Shown in pieces: positions 42,278 to 51,275 of a DNA stretch of 64,000 bases. The position numbers and the translations under genes are program-made. Under the pieces are notes generated by a model. That model made no database searches. It had not been told where the DNA came from and saw nothing but the letters and a program-made list of their open reading frames with translations. Each line of letters opens with the position of its first letter. Positions within the stretch are counted from its first letter, which is position 1. The stretch is taken from NCBI RefSeq assembly GCF_001190945.1, contig NZ_CP011112.1, forward strand, positions 744,001 to 808,000. Direction: 5' to 3'. This DNA comes from Luteipulveratus mongoliensis (lineage in GTDB: Bacteria > Actinomycetota > Actinomycetes > Actinomycetales > Dermatophilaceae).

Positions 42278-42608
42278 GTCGCTGATCGTATTGCGAGGTG
42301 GGGACGCACGGCCGCGGGGGGCTGGGGGGCGGGATCCCACCGCGACCGTGCGCCAAGCAGGACCGCTCGGACTGCTACGGCCCCACTGACGAGTACACCG
42401 GACGCGTCAAGTCCGACCACGCAGGCGCGCGGGTCGAAGGCCGACATGCCGCGGCAATCACGCCGGATCGGCCTCCGGTTCGGACCGTCCGTCTGACGAG
42501 TGACCACTCGACGCGCTCCTCAGCGCGGAATGTCCCTGACGGCCTGAGGAGTGACCGCTCGATGCCCTCCTCAGGCTTCGTACCGCCCTGGGGGCTACTG
42601 TCCCGGGC
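42278..42608. other. Intergenic region with a 26-bp direct repeat
   Basis: 331 bp without a supported gene, upstream of two divergent genes. GAGTGACCACTCGACGCG...CTCAG (42498-42523) recurs at 42549-42574 with four changes, 51 bp apart. Possible paired protein-binding sites before the gene at 42609. Confidence 0.5.
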
Positions 42609-43034
42609 ATGGAAGCGAGGCGCGCGGAGATCACTGGCCTGGACCCTGATCACCCGCTGAACACCGACCTGAGTTTGGACGAGTTCGCGACCGAGGACGG
42701 TTGGGAGGTCCACCTTCACGACGCCTCGCTGGAGTCGTTCGAGTGGAACGTCGACGCACGCCTTGTGACGACCTTCCGCTACGAGGCTCCGTGGAACGGT
42801 CACCCCGACGATCGCGCGCTCACGGTCCGCCTCACGTTCGGCTCGGTGCAGATCTTGCAGGCCGACTCCGAGGCGAACGAGGGTGTGCCGGTCGACAAGC
42901 GGGGCGAGGTGTCCGAACTGGGCTGGACGGGCACCGACGTGTTCACGCTGGACACCTCAGAGCTGAGCCTGGTCTTCCGGTCGCCGCAGGTCGACGTCAC
43001 CGTGCTCGACGACCGCGGGAGCGACGAGACCTAA
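42609..43034 (+). CDS. Hypothetical protein, acidic, 141 residues
   Basis: No family recognised. It is acidic, predicted mostly beta (WEVHLHDASLESFEWNV, TVRLTFGSVQILQAD), without signal or membrane segments. Codon use matches the genome. A perfect 18-bp-arm terminator follows at 43053-43088. Confidence 0.7.
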   Translation: MEARRAEITGLDPDHPLNTDLSLDEFATEDGWEVHLHDASLESFEWNVDARLVTTFRYEAPWNGHPDDRALTVRLTFGSVQILQADSEANEGVPVDKRGEVSELGWTGTDVFTLDTSELSLVFRSPQVDVTVLDDRGSDET

Positions 43035-43052
43035 CGGCAGGGCACGAGACCA

Positions 43053-43088
43053 CGAACGGCCCGGCTCCTCGAGGAGCCGGGCCGTTCG
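43053..43088. terminator. Perfect bidirectional terminator hairpin
   Basis: CGAACGGCCCGGCTCCTC (43053-43070) abuts its exact inverse (43071-43088): 36 bp of perfect palindrome between converging genes. Confidence 0.88.
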
Positions 43089-43097
43089 AAGTCGAGG

Positions 43098-43376
43098 TCA
43101 GTGGTGGCCGACGGTCCGACGGCCAGCCGAGCCGGCGTACAGCGAGACACCGACCGCGGCCAGGGCGACGCTGATGATCAGCGGGATCCACTGAATGCCA
43201 CCGTTGTCGTCGACGCCGATCAGCGAATAGCTGATCAGCCCGCCGACGAACGCCGCGATGATGCCGATCACGATCGTGGCGACCCAGCTGATGGACTGCC
43301 TGCCCGGCAGGACGAGACGAGCGAGCGCGCCGACGACGACTCCGATGATGAGCCAGACGATGATGTTGCCGATCAT
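43098..43376 (-). CDS. GlsB/YeaQ/YmgE-family small membrane protein
   Basis: A 92-residue protein with three helices and the family pattern NIIVWLIIGVVVGALARLVLPG, WVATIVIGIIAAFVGG and a C-terminal helix. Members are stress-linked (transglycosylase-associated) proteins. ATG 43376 follows GAAGGAGT; the longer frame upstream is not needed. Confidence 0.9.
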   Translation of the reverse strand: MIGNIIVWLIIGVVVGALARLVLPGRQSISWVATIVIGIIAAFVGGLISYSLIGVDDNGGIQWIPLIISVALAAVGVSLYAGSAGRRTVGHH

Positions 43377-43509
43377 GGGTACTCCTTCAGGGCCGGGTGG
43401 ACCCTTCATGCGTCCCGCGGCGGTGATGCCACCGCGGGTCATGCGAAGGACGAGTGTGCTGTCGTCCGCGAGGCGGCGAGTACACCCGTAGGGGTGGGCA
43501 CCGTTCCGA

Positions 43510-43992
43510 TCAGGCGGTGCGCCACGTGAACGTCGCGGTCACGCGGACGGGCGTGCTGAGACTGTTGGCGATGTAGCAGCCGCGATGCGCGAGGTCGACC
43601 AGCCGGTCGAGCCGGTCCTGCGCAGCGCGCGGCCGGTCCGTGTCGGCGAGGACGATCCGGGGCCGCAGGTCGATCGCGTCGAGCCGGGTCGGGGTCTGCG
43701 ACTCGTCCATCGTGGCGGTCGCCTCGTCGGCGTAGTCGACCACGTCCAGCCGCGAACGCGCAGCAACCGAAAGGAAGCTCAGCAGCTGGCACGACGACGC
43801 AGCCATCACGAGCAGCTGCTCGGGGTTCAGCAGCGCCGGGTTGCCCAGGAACGCCGGGTCGGACGTGAGCGACAACGCCTGCTCGGCCGGCGCAGCGGTG
43901 ACGTCATGTGCCCGGTCGTACGCGTCGTACCCGACTCCTGTGGACCCGGACCAGGTGAGATGAGCGGCGTACGTGTGCAGTGATCCCGTCAT
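43510..43992 (-). CDS. OsmC-family peroxiredoxin-like protein
   Basis: A 160-residue OsmC-fold protein: HLTWSGSTGVGYDAYDR, LLVMAASSCQLLSFLSVAARS (peroxidatic Cys) and AHRGCYIANSL (second Cys). These thiol peroxidases reduce organic hydroperoxides. Start ATG 43992, 38 bp from the divergent lipoprotein gene. Confidence 0.92.
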   Translation of the reverse strand: MTGSLHTYAAHLTWSGSTGVGYDAYDRAHDVTAAPAEQALSLTSDPAFLGNPALLNPEQLLVMAASSCQLLSFLSVAARSRLDVVDYADEATATMDESQTPTRLDAIDLRPRIVLADTDRPRAAQDRLDRLVDLAHRGCYIANSLSTPVRVTATFTWRTA

Positions 43993-44030
43993 GGCTTCAC
44001 GGTAGGCGCGCCCCGTCCTACGGTGAAGAG

Positions 44031-45221
44031 GTGAGTGGCGGTCGTACGACGCGTGCCCGGCTGTGGGCGCTGATCCTCGCCTGCGCGCTGGTCGCCGGGT
44101 GCAGCTCGGGCTCAGGACACGAGCGCCCGACGGCGACCACGTTGCCGGTCGTCGCAGGCTGGCAGGAAGTGGCGAGCCCGGCTGCAGGGGCGCGCGTGCT
44201 CGTACTCCTCCCTGTCGGTGGCCGCACCCTGGCACTGGGCTCGGTGCCAGGCCCGTCGGGCCGAGCTCCAGCCGCATGGATAACCTCGAACGGCCAGCGG
44301 TGGCAACGATTTTCGATGAAACCTGTCACTGCTTATGGGCAACTGGCCGAGCTCGTGATGGGAGCTGTCCGGGGCAGCCGCGTGGTGGCGTACGGACAGG
44401 CCTTCGGGGGCGCCCACTCCAACCCACGCCCGACCACCTGGACGGCGGACGTGACCGATCAGGGCGGCACGTTCGTGGAGCACGAGCAGTCGTTCACGAT
44501 GTTCGGTGGCGAGGACGCGATCTCCGTCAACGCGGAGGCGGCGACCGCGAGCACGGCGGTCCTGGTCGGCGGATGGGACGGACCGGGAGGCCGCTACGGC
44601 GCCGCGTCCTGGACGTCACCGGACGGCGTGACGTGGACGAGGCACGCGGATGCGGACGGGCTCTCGTCGGCCGTCGGGGAGCAGACGGCCGCGTCGGGCG
44701 TGACGTCGACCGGGTCTGGCTTCGTGGCACTCGGCAGCACGATGCGCGGCGACGCTGGTGGGCTGGTGGTCGTGCCTCTCGCCTGGTTGTCCCAGGACGG
44801 GGTCGGCTGGCGTCGAGTCGCGCTGCCGGCGAGCGGACCGGCACGGGCCGACGTCGCGGGCTGCGACGGGTCGGGCTGTGTCGTGGTCGGCGGCACCCAG
44901 ACCGCCTCGCAGCATCTGCTGTGCTGGACCCTGTCGCCCTCCGGCCGGCCCGGCGCGGGTGCGTCCGGCCCGGGCAGCGGTCTCGTACAACCCGGATCGG
45001 TGCTGCTGAGGCGAGGCGAGGCGTACGTCCTGCATCAGGTCGATCACGTCAGCCGGCTCGCGACGGTCTCGCGGGACTGCACGAGGTGGGCACCGGTCAG
45101 TCTCCCGGTGAAGACCCAGGACGCCGCGCTGGGGCTCGTCGGCGACCGGCTGCTGCTGGTGTCGACCGAATCGGCCCGAAGTCGGATCTGGTTGCGCAAT
45201 CAACCTCAAGAAGGTGGCTGA
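44031..45221 (+). CDS. Lipoprotein with repeated beta-strand pattern
   Basis: A 396-residue lipoprotein from GTG 44031: signal peptide RARLWALILACALVAGC with the lipobox Cys. The rest has repeating strands ending in exposure-type motifs such as AAWITSNGQRWQRFS, ASWTSPDGVTWTRH and AWLSQDGVGWRRV, like the W-x-S-x-D-G-x-x-W repeats of exo-alpha-sialidase/beta-propeller lipoproteins. Ligand unknown. Confidence 0.78.
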   Translation: MSGGRTTRARLWALILACALVAGCSSGSGHERPTATTLPVVAGWQEVASPAAGARVLVLLPVGGRTLALGSVPGPSGRAPAAWITSNGQRWQRFSMKPVTAYGQLAELVMGAVRGSRVVAYGQAFGGAHSNPRPTTWTADVTDQGGTFVEHEQSFTMFGGEDAISVNAEAATASTAVLVGGWDGPGGRYGAASWTSPDGVTWTRHADADGLSSAVGEQTAASGVTSTGSGFVALGSTMRGDAGGLVVVPLAWLSQDGVGWRRVALPASGPARADVAGCDGSGCVVVGGTQTASQHLLCWTLSPSGRPGAGASGPGSGLVQPGSVLLRRGEAYVLHQVDHVSRLATVSRDCTRWAPVSLPVKTQDAALGLVGDRLLLVSTESARSRIWLRNQPQEGG

Positions 45222-45291
45222 ACGTCCCGCAGTTCGCGCGCGGCGTGGGTAACGTCGGCCCCGGCCGCAAACCCCTTGTAAGGAGACCCGT

Positions 45292-46323
45292 GTGTCGACG
45301 TGGGCTGACCTGACCAGACAATCGCTCGACGAGCTTCGCGAGGCGAAGCCGACCTACCTGCCGACCAACTTCTGGGGGCCAGGTGTCGAGGCGCTCCTGA
45401 AGGACATGGAGACCCAGGGGCTGGAGCGGTTCAAGTCCTGGCGCACCGCCGGGATCTGGTTCAACCCGACTTACGGCAACAGCTATACCAACGCGGTGAT
45501 CGAGAAGCTCCTCCCGATCGCGCAGGCCAACAATGCCAACGCCACGCACAATTACCTCGGCGCGGCGCTCAACGGCTCGTTCGAGGCCCGCCGTGACTTC
45601 GACGTGGCGAGCATGGCCTGGGACCAGCAGCGCTGGCCGTTCGACCTCATCAATCACGGCGAGAGCCGGATCGGTTCGCCGTGGCAGGCGTACCCGCTCA
45701 GCGGTATCCCCGAGGTGACGGTCGGTCGCGCCTACGTCAACTACCTCCTGTGCCTGGCCGCGCTGTCCCGCCACGTGGATGCGCCGCCGCGGAGCTTCCT
45801 CGAGATCGGCGGCGGCTTCGGCGTGCTCGGCGAGATCGTGATGTCGCGCGATGAGGACGCCCGCTACGTCGACCTGGACATCCCGCCGCTGCTGACCGTC
45901 GCGTCGTACTACCTGACTGAGCTGTTCGGCCCCGACCGCGTGGCGACCTATGACGACACCCTGTCCAAGCCCGGCCCGATCACGGTGGAGAAGTCCGCGG
46001 TCCTGCCCAACTTCAGGATCGAGGACCTGGAGGGCGAGTTCGAGGTGTTCGTGAACTCCTTCTCGTTCCAGGAGATGGAGCCCGACGTCGTCGACCACTA
46101 CGTCGACCAGGTCTCGTCCAAGGGTCTGCGCTACGTCGTGTCGCTGAACTCGCGGCAGGGCAAGCCAAAGGCCGCGGAGGCCGGTCAGTGGGGCGCTCTC
46201 GACCCGGTGAAGTCGGCGGACATCGTGGAGATGTTCGGCCGGCGCGGGTTCACCCAGGTCGGCGAGTACGACCAGCCCCTGGTCCGCAGCGGCGGCCAGG
46301 TCGTGGTCCTCAAGCGCGACTGA
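45292..46323 (+). CDS. Putative sugar O-methyltransferase
   Basis: A 343-residue protein starting at GTG 45292 (STWADLTRQSLDELREAKP). A Rossmann SAM-binding motif FLEIGGGFGVLGEI lies near residue 167; EVFVNSFSFQEMEPDVVDHYV is the post-II region. It matches the family annotated putative sugar O-methyltransferase, found in polysaccharide or glycolipid loci. Shine-Dalgarno AAGGAG. Confidence 0.8.
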   Translation: MSTWADLTRQSLDELREAKPTYLPTNFWGPGVEALLKDMETQGLERFKSWRTAGIWFNPTYGNSYTNAVIEKLLPIAQANNANATHNYLGAALNGSFEARRDFDVASMAWDQQRWPFDLINHGESRIGSPWQAYPLSGIPEVTVGRAYVNYLLCLAALSRHVDAPPRSFLEIGGGFGVLGEIVMSRDEDARYVDLDIPPLLTVASYYLTELFGPDRVATYDDTLSKPGPITVEKSAVLPNFRIEDLEGEFEVFVNSFSFQEMEPDVVDHYVDQVSSKGLRYVVSLNSRQGKPKAAEAGQWGALDPVKSADIVEMFGRRGFTQVGEYDQPLVRSGGQVVVLKRD

Positions 46324-46628
46324 GCCCGCTGCGCGGGCACGTCGCGCCACCCGCCGTACATTCCGAATGATTCATACTCATAAGTAATACGGTTGCAATA
46401 GTGACTTTGCTTTGAGTATGCCGTTCACAGACGGAACGGTTACCGTCAGGGCCATTGCGCGCGAGCCCTGAAATGCCATGCTGCATGTCGGGTTAAAACC
46501 CGACCCGAATGGCCAATCAATCGGGTTTGCATTGCCCATGAGATGTCGTGCGGTTTTCCGACGCGACATTTTGTGCTGCAGGAAAACAGAATCGAAGATT
46601 CAAACCCCTCTCGGAAGGTGAAGTACTG
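46324..46628. other. AT-richer leader region with several dyads
   Basis: About 305 bp, less GC-rich than its surroundings. It holds a small hairpin GCCCGC-TG-CGCGGGC after the methyltransferase, an inverted repeat CATACTCA (46373-46380)/TGAGTATG (46413-46420), and the dyad GTCGGGTT-AA-AACCCGAC (46487-46504). No gene is supported; it is probably the regulatory region of the secreted protein at 46629. Confidence 0.5.
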
Positions 46629-47252
46629 ATGCCGAACGTCAAGACGTTTGCCAAGGTTGCTATTCCCACCGTCGCGGCCCTCGCGATGTTCGGGGCTGCA
46701 GCTCCAGCGAACGCCTACCCCATCCCAGGGCCGAGCGGCGGTGGCGGCTCCGACCTGGTCGAGGTCGTCGCCCAGCCGGCCACGTTCATCGGGTCCAACG
46801 GCTTCGAGATCACCAACGTCGCTGACCGCAGCTCCGGCTCGGACGAGCAGCTGAGCGCCACGATCCCCGCCGGGACCCGCTTCGTCGTCGACTCCAACAA
46901 CTTCGCCAACGCTGCGGCCGGGGACTACGCCGGCTACACGGTGACGTTGTGGACGATCAATGGGCACCGCAACGTGGTGCTCACCCTCACCACGGCGATG
47001 GCGCCGGGCGAGAGCCGCGACGTGTCTCTCGGCCAGCTGCAGGCCACCATCGGCACCACGTTCGACCTGCGTCTGGACGCTGTCGCCAACCAGCCGGCGG
47101 TCACCCAAGCCGCCCTTGCCGCCACTGAAGGTGCGGATGTTGCCGACAGCCAGTACACCAAGAACAACGCTGCCGGGCTCACCTGCCTGGCGGCTGCCGC
47201 TCCCGCGGCCAGTGCCTGCTCGGCAAGCGACGGAATGAACGCGCCGCTCTGA
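46629..47252 (+). CDS. Secreted protein of unknown function
   Basis: A 207-residue exported protein: signal peptide to about 29 (AKVAIPTVAALAMFGAAAPANA), a Pro/Gly linker, then beta-rich sequence and an Ala-rich C-terminus (CLAAAAPAASAC). No family recognised. ATG 46629 follows GGAAGGTGAAG. Its upstream region is unusual (previous entry), suggesting strong regulation. Confidence 0.75.
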   Translation: MPNVKTFAKVAIPTVAALAMFGAAAPANAYPIPGPSGGGGSDLVEVVAQPATFIGSNGFEITNVADRSSGSDEQLSATIPAGTRFVVDSNNFANAAAGDYAGYTVTLWTINGHRNVVLTLTTAMAPGESRDVSLGQLQATIGTTFDLRLDAVANQPAVTQAALAATEGADVADSQYTKNNAAGLTCLAAAAPAASACSASDGMNAPL

Positions 47253-47333
47253 GCAACTCCTGAGCGAGGACGCTGGGATCAGGGTCGCAACCCCCCCTGC
47301 TGACCCTGCTGGGACGTGTTCTCGCTCCGCCCC

Positions 47334-47369
47334 CCGCGCCGCAGGCCCCACCCGGGGTCTGCGGCGCGG
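47334..47369 (+). terminator. Terminator after the secreted protein gene
   Basis: CCGCGCCGCAGGCCCC (47334-47349) pairs with 47354-47369 around a 4-nt loop, one wobble. It also faces the converging GNAT gene. Confidence 0.8.
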
Positions 47370-47375
47370 TCGTTG

Positions 47376-47882
47376 CTAGATGCGCTCGCGTTCCTCAGTT
47401 CGGAACGTCCGGAACCCGCGCCGGTGGTAGTTGGGCAGCGCATGGGGGTGGTCGAACGACGAGGTGTGCAGCCATACCCGGTTCACCGTCGGGGACAGTT
47501 CCCAGGCGTGCTCGATGCCAAGGGTCAGGGCGCATCCGCCGAGGCCCTTGCCGATGTACTCCGGCAGGAGACCGAACGTCATGATCTCCACCTCGTCCGC
47601 GGGCCGGGGCTCGTAGGCGACGATGCCCGCCGGGGCAGTGTCGAAGGTCAGCAGCGCAAAGGTCCGGTGCGGGACCTCTGCGAGCCAGGTGGCCCACTGG
47701 TCGGGCGCTCGCCGTGCGCTGCGCCAGCCGTACGGCTCGCCAATCCGGGCCTGCACGTCCGAGATCAGGGGCGAGTCCCGATTGAGCGGTGCGAGCGCGA
47801 GACCCGCAACCGGCGGGGCCGGGTCGAGCTGATCGCGGGTGGTCATCTCGACATACGTCACCGTGTCCTTCACCTGCGCCAC
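47376..47882 (-). CDS. GNAT-family N-acetyltransferase
   Basis: A 168-residue acetyltransferase. Acetyl-CoA loop YIGKGLGGCALTLGIEHAW and strand VWLHTSSFDHPHALPNYHRRGF, both like the C-terminal half of the TetR-GNAT fusion at 34067. Substrate unknown. ATG 47882 or the Met at residue 13. Confidence 0.85.
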   Translation of the reverse strand: MAQVKDTVTYVEMTTRDQLDPAPPVAGLALAPLNRDSPLISDVQARIGEPYGWRSARRAPDQWATWLAEVPHRTFALLTFDTAPAGIVAYEPRPADEVEIMTFGLLPEYIGKGLGGCALTLGIEHAWELSPTVNRVWLHTSSFDHPHALPNYHRRGFRTFRTEERERI

Positions 47883-48082
47883 GGTACGTCGGACCCGGCG
47901 CCGCGCCCGGGGCGAGGCTGCTCGTGGGGCGGGCGGCGTCGTACCGTGACTGCGGCGGGAGTTCCGGGGGAGCGGCTGCGACGGGTTAAAGTTACTGACC
48001 AGTCACCGCGCTGCGACGATGCCGCGCCCGTCCGCACTCGCGACCGACCCGGCCGCCGGCAACGATCAGGAGGGTTCAACAC

Positions 48083-49342
48083 GTGCGCATCGCGCTGTCG
48101 TCGTATCGCTCCAAGCCGCATTCCGGCGGTCAGGGAATCTACGTTCGCAACCTCTCGCGTGAGCTGGTCAACCTCGGTCACGAGGTCGAGGTGTTCTCCG
48201 GTCAGCCTTATCCCGAGCTCGACGAGGGCGTCGGTCTGACGCGGCTGCCGAGCCTGGACCTCTATCGCCCGGAGGACCCGTTCCGGCGGCCCGCGCGCCA
48301 GGAGTTCCGCGACGGTATCGACGTGCTCGAGTTCCTCACGATGTGCACTAGTGGCTTCCCGGAGCCGCGCACCTTCTCGATGCGACTGGCGCGCCACCTC
48401 AGCGACAAGCTGAGCGACTTCGACGTCCTGCACGACAACCAGACCCTCGGCCCGGGCCTGCTCCAGCTCGCCCGACGCGGCATGCCGGTGCTGACTACGA
48501 TCCACCACCCGATCAGCCAGGACCGTCGCCTCGAGCTGGCCGACGCGCACGGCTGGAGCAAGATCACCAAGCGTCGCTGGTACGGCTTCGTCGCTATGCA
48601 GCGCCGCGTCGCCCAGCGTTGCGAGCACCTGCTGACCGTCTCCGAGCAGTCCGCCCGCGACATCGTCACCGACTTCGGCGTACGCCCTGAGCGCCTCGAC
48701 GTCGTCCCTGTCGGTGTCGACGTCGACACCTTCACCCCCATGCCGTACGCCGACCGCGTGCCAGGCAGGCTCGTCGCCATCGTCTCCGCGGACGTACCGC
48801 TCAAGGGCTTGTCCGTGCTGATCGCCGCACTCAGCCGGCTCGATCGCGCGCGCTGGTCCGAGCTGGTCGTCGTGGGCACCCCTTCGGACAAGACGCAGAA
48901 GGCACTGGCCGACGCGGGACTGCTCGACCGGGTCCGCTTCGAGCAGGGTCTGCCGACGGACGAGCTGGCGGCGTTGATGGCCTCGGCGCAGGTGCACGTC
49001 GTGCCGTCGCTCTACGAAGGCTTCTCGCTGCCGACCGTCGAGGCCATGTCGTGTGGCACCGCCCTGGTGGCCAGCCGCGTGGGAGCGCTGCCCGAGCTGC
49101 TCGCCTCCACGAGCGCCATCTCCCAGGGAGATGGCCCCGGCCTGCTCGTGGCTCCCGGTGACCCGGACGCACTCGCCGACGCACTCGCCGACCTGCTGGC
49201 CGATCCCGAGCGGTGTGCCCGGATGGGTGAGGTCGGCAGAGAACGCGCGGTCTCCACCTACTCGTGGGCCTCGGTCGCCCGCGCCACTGCAGCCGTCTAC
49301 CAACGTGTCATCGATCAGCACCGCAAGAAGGACTCCGCATGA
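48083..49342 (+). CDS. GT4-family glycosyltransferase, first gene of a four-gene operon
   Basis: A 419-residue GT-B enzyme: PHSGGQGIYVRNLSRELVNLGHEVEVFSG (acceptor side) and HVVPSLYEGFSLPTVEAMSCGTALVAS with the EX7E catalytic pattern E-GFSLPTV-E. It transfers a sugar from a nucleotide donor to an unknown, perhaps lipid, acceptor. GTG 48083 follows AGGAGG. Overlaps the next gene (ATGA). Confidence 0.9.
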   Translation: MRIALSSYRSKPHSGGQGIYVRNLSRELVNLGHEVEVFSGQPYPELDEGVGLTRLPSLDLYRPEDPFRRPARQEFRDGIDVLEFLTMCTSGFPEPRTFSMRLARHLSDKLSDFDVLHDNQTLGPGLLQLARRGMPVLTTIHHPISQDRRLELADAHGWSKITKRRWYGFVAMQRRVAQRCEHLLTVSEQSARDIVTDFGVRPERLDVVPVGVDVDTFTPMPYADRVPGRLVAIVSADVPLKGLSVLIAALSRLDRARWSELVVVGTPSDKTQKALADAGLLDRVRFEQGLPTDELAALMASAQVHVVPSLYEGFSLPTVEAMSCGTALVASRVGALPELLASTSAISQGDGPGLLVAPGDPDALADALADLLADPERCARMGEVGRERAVSTYSWASVARATAAVYQRVIDQHRKKDSA

Positions 49343-50220
49343 TCACCGTTGACTTCCAGCAGTTCCCGCTCGAGCCCGGCATGAGCCTGCTCGACCTCGG
49401 GTGCGGCCAGGGCCGCCACTCCTTCGAGGCGCTGCGCCGCGGCTGCGAGGTCACCGCGTTCGACGCCAGCGAGTCCGACCTCGCCGACGTCAAGACGATG
49501 TTCGGCGCGATGGAGCTCGAGGGTGAGGTCGGCCCGGGCGGCAAGGGCGACGTACTCCACGGTGACGCTCGCGACATGCCCTTCGCGGACAACAGCTTCG
49601 ACCGTGTCATCGCCGCCGAGATCCTCGAGCACATCCACGAGGACGAGCAGGTCATGGCCGAGATCTTCCGGGTCACCAAGCCCGGTGGTCTGGTCGCGGT
49701 GAGCGTCCCGCGCAACTGGCCGGAGCAGGTCTGCTGGAAGCTCTCCGACGAGTACCACGAGGTCGAGGGCGGACACATCCGCATCTACAAGGCGAGCGAG
49801 CTGGTCGAGCGTTTGCAGCGAGCAGGCCTGGAGCTGTTGGGAACTCACCACGCCCACGCACTGCACGCGCCCTACTGGTGGCTCAAGTGCGCGGTCGGCC
49901 CGGACAACGAGAACGTCGCGACGAAGGCGTACCACAAGCTCCTCGTCTGGGACCTGATGAAGGCGCCTGCTCTCACTCGCGTCACCGAGCGCGCCCTCAA
50001 CCCGGTGCTCGGCAAGAGCGTCGTGGTCTATCTCCGCAAGCCCGACCCCGCTGGTCGAGTAGGCGAGCCCGACCCCGCTGGTCGAGTAGGCGAGCCCGCT
50101 AGGGCGAGCCGTATCGAGACCGAGGCAACCCCGGACGCGGAGTCTCCCCAGACGTCACCGGGTCTCGATACGTCCTCCGCTAGCGCTCCGGACTACTCGA
50201 CCGGCTCTACTTCGGTCTGA
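49339..50220 (+). CDS. Class I SAM methyltransferase with a repeat-encoded C-terminal tail
   Basis: A 293-residue protein. The methyltransferase core has MSLLDLGCGQGRHSFEALRRG (motif I), DVLHGDARDMPFADNSFD and IAAEILEHIHED. The natural core ends near residue 234 (VVVYLRKP). Residues 235-292 are encoded by palindromic repeats: PDPAGRVGE twice (27-bp duplication, 50041-50094), ARASRIET and GLDT...DYSTG. ATG 49339 overlaps the GT4 stop, and its TGA overlaps the next ATG, so repeat insertion did not break coupling. Confidence 0.88.
   Translation: MITVDFQQFPLEPGMSLLDLGCGQGRHSFEALRRGCEVTAFDASESDLADVKTMFGAMELEGEVGPGGKGDVLHGDARDMPFADNSFDRVIAAEILEHIHEDEQVMAEIFRVTKPGGLVAVSVPRNWPEQVCWKLSDEYHEVEGGHIRIYKASELVERLQRAGLELLGTHHAHALHAPYWWLKCAVGPDNENVATKAYHKLLVWDLMKAPALTRVTERALNPVLGKSVVVYLRKPDPAGRVGEPDPAGRVGEPARASRIETEATPDAESPQTSPGLDTSSASAPDYSTGSTSV
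50041..50202. repeat. Palindromic repeat cluster inside the methyltransferase gene
   Basis: Two 27-bp copies containing GCTGGTCGAGTAGGCGAG (50041-50067, 50068-50094), a TATCGAGACC end (to 50121), and a right half-unit GGTCTCGATACGTCC...CTACTCGACC (50161-50202). All are read in frame as the protein's tail. Confidence 0.92.
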
Positions 50221-51275
50221 TGACGCCCCCCGCACTGCAGCTCGATGATGTCCTGAGCGCCGAACAGCTCACGGGCACAGGCGAGTTCATCCTCGCTCAC
50301 CAGAGCGAGGACGGTGCGATCCCGTGGTTCCGCGGGGGTCAGCTCGACCCGTGGGACCACATCGAGGCCGCCATGGGTCTGACCACGCTCGGTCATCACG
50401 AGGCTGCGCTCGCGGCGTACGCCTGGTCGGCCCGCACCCAGGCGGCTGACGGCTCGTGGCCGATGGAGCAGCGCGACGGCGTCGTCACCGAGGCAGCCTC
50501 GGACACCAACCAGTGCGCCTACATCGCGACCGGCATCTGGCACTACCACCTGGTCACCGGCTCGACCCAGGTGCTGCGCCGCTACTGGCCGACAATCGAT
50601 CGGGCGATCGCGTTCGTCCTGAGGCAGCAGCGTCCGGGCGGAGAGCTCGCCTGGGCCGTCAGCGCTGACCGCCGACCCGACGACTACGGCCTGCGCACCG
50701 GCTCTGCGAGCGCGCTGCACTCGATCACCTGTGCGCTCGAAATCGCTTCTGTCCTGGGCGAGTCCAGGCCCGGGTGGGAGCGCGCGGCAGGTCGCCTGCG
50801 CGACGCGCTGGTCGAGCGGCCCGAGTGCTTCTCCGACCGTTCGCGCTACTCGATGGACTGGTACTACCCCGTGCTCGGAGGAGCGCTGCGCGGCCTCGAG
50901 GCCGGGTCCGCGCTGGCCGACCGCTGGGCCGAGTTCGTCTGGCCGGGCTACGGCGTCCGCTGCGTCAACGACCACCCCTGGGTGACGGCAGCCGAGAGCA
51001 GTGAGCTGGTCATGGCGCTCGACGCGATCGGCGAAACCTCTTCTGCCATCACGATTCTCAGCGATATTCAGCGCATGCGAGACGAGACGACCGGCGGCTA
51101 CTGGACCGGCTATGTCGTCGATGACTCAGCCATCTGGCCCGAGGAGCAGACGACCTGGACGGCCGCATCCGTCGTACTCGCTGTCGATGCCGTGACCGGC
51201 ACGACCGGTGGGTCCGGGATCTTCCGTGACTACGCCCTGATCGAGGAGCGCGAAGCCGATGACGCTGCCAGCTGA
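50220..51275 (+). CDS. Prenyltransferase/terpene-cyclase-like (alpha/alpha)6-barrel protein
   Basis: A 351-residue protein annotated in related genomes as prenyltransferase-like, with the repeat character of squalene-hopene-cyclase-fold proteins (FILAHQSEDGAIPWF, AARTQAADGSWPMEQR-like QW repeats, AFVLRQQRPGGELAW). It lacks a clear DxDD motif, so cyclase activity is unproven. Starts at ATG 50220, one base inside the previous stop (TGATG), and its stop region overlaps the next gene. Confidence 0.75.
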   Translation: MTPPALQLDDVLSAEQLTGTGEFILAHQSEDGAIPWFRGGQLDPWDHIEAAMGLTTLGHHEAALAAYAWSARTQAADGSWPMEQRDGVVTEAASDTNQCAYIATGIWHYHLVTGSTQVLRRYWPTIDRAIAFVLRQQRPGGELAWAVSADRRPDDYGLRTGSASALHSITCALEIASVLGESRPGWERAAGRLRDALVERPECFSDRSRYSMDWYYPVLGGALRGLEAGSALADRWAEFVWPGYGVRCVNDHPWVTAAESSELVMALDAIGETSSAITILSDIQRMRDETTGGYWTGYVVDDSAIWPEEQTTWTAASVVLAVDAVTGTTGGSGIFRDYALIEEREADDAAS

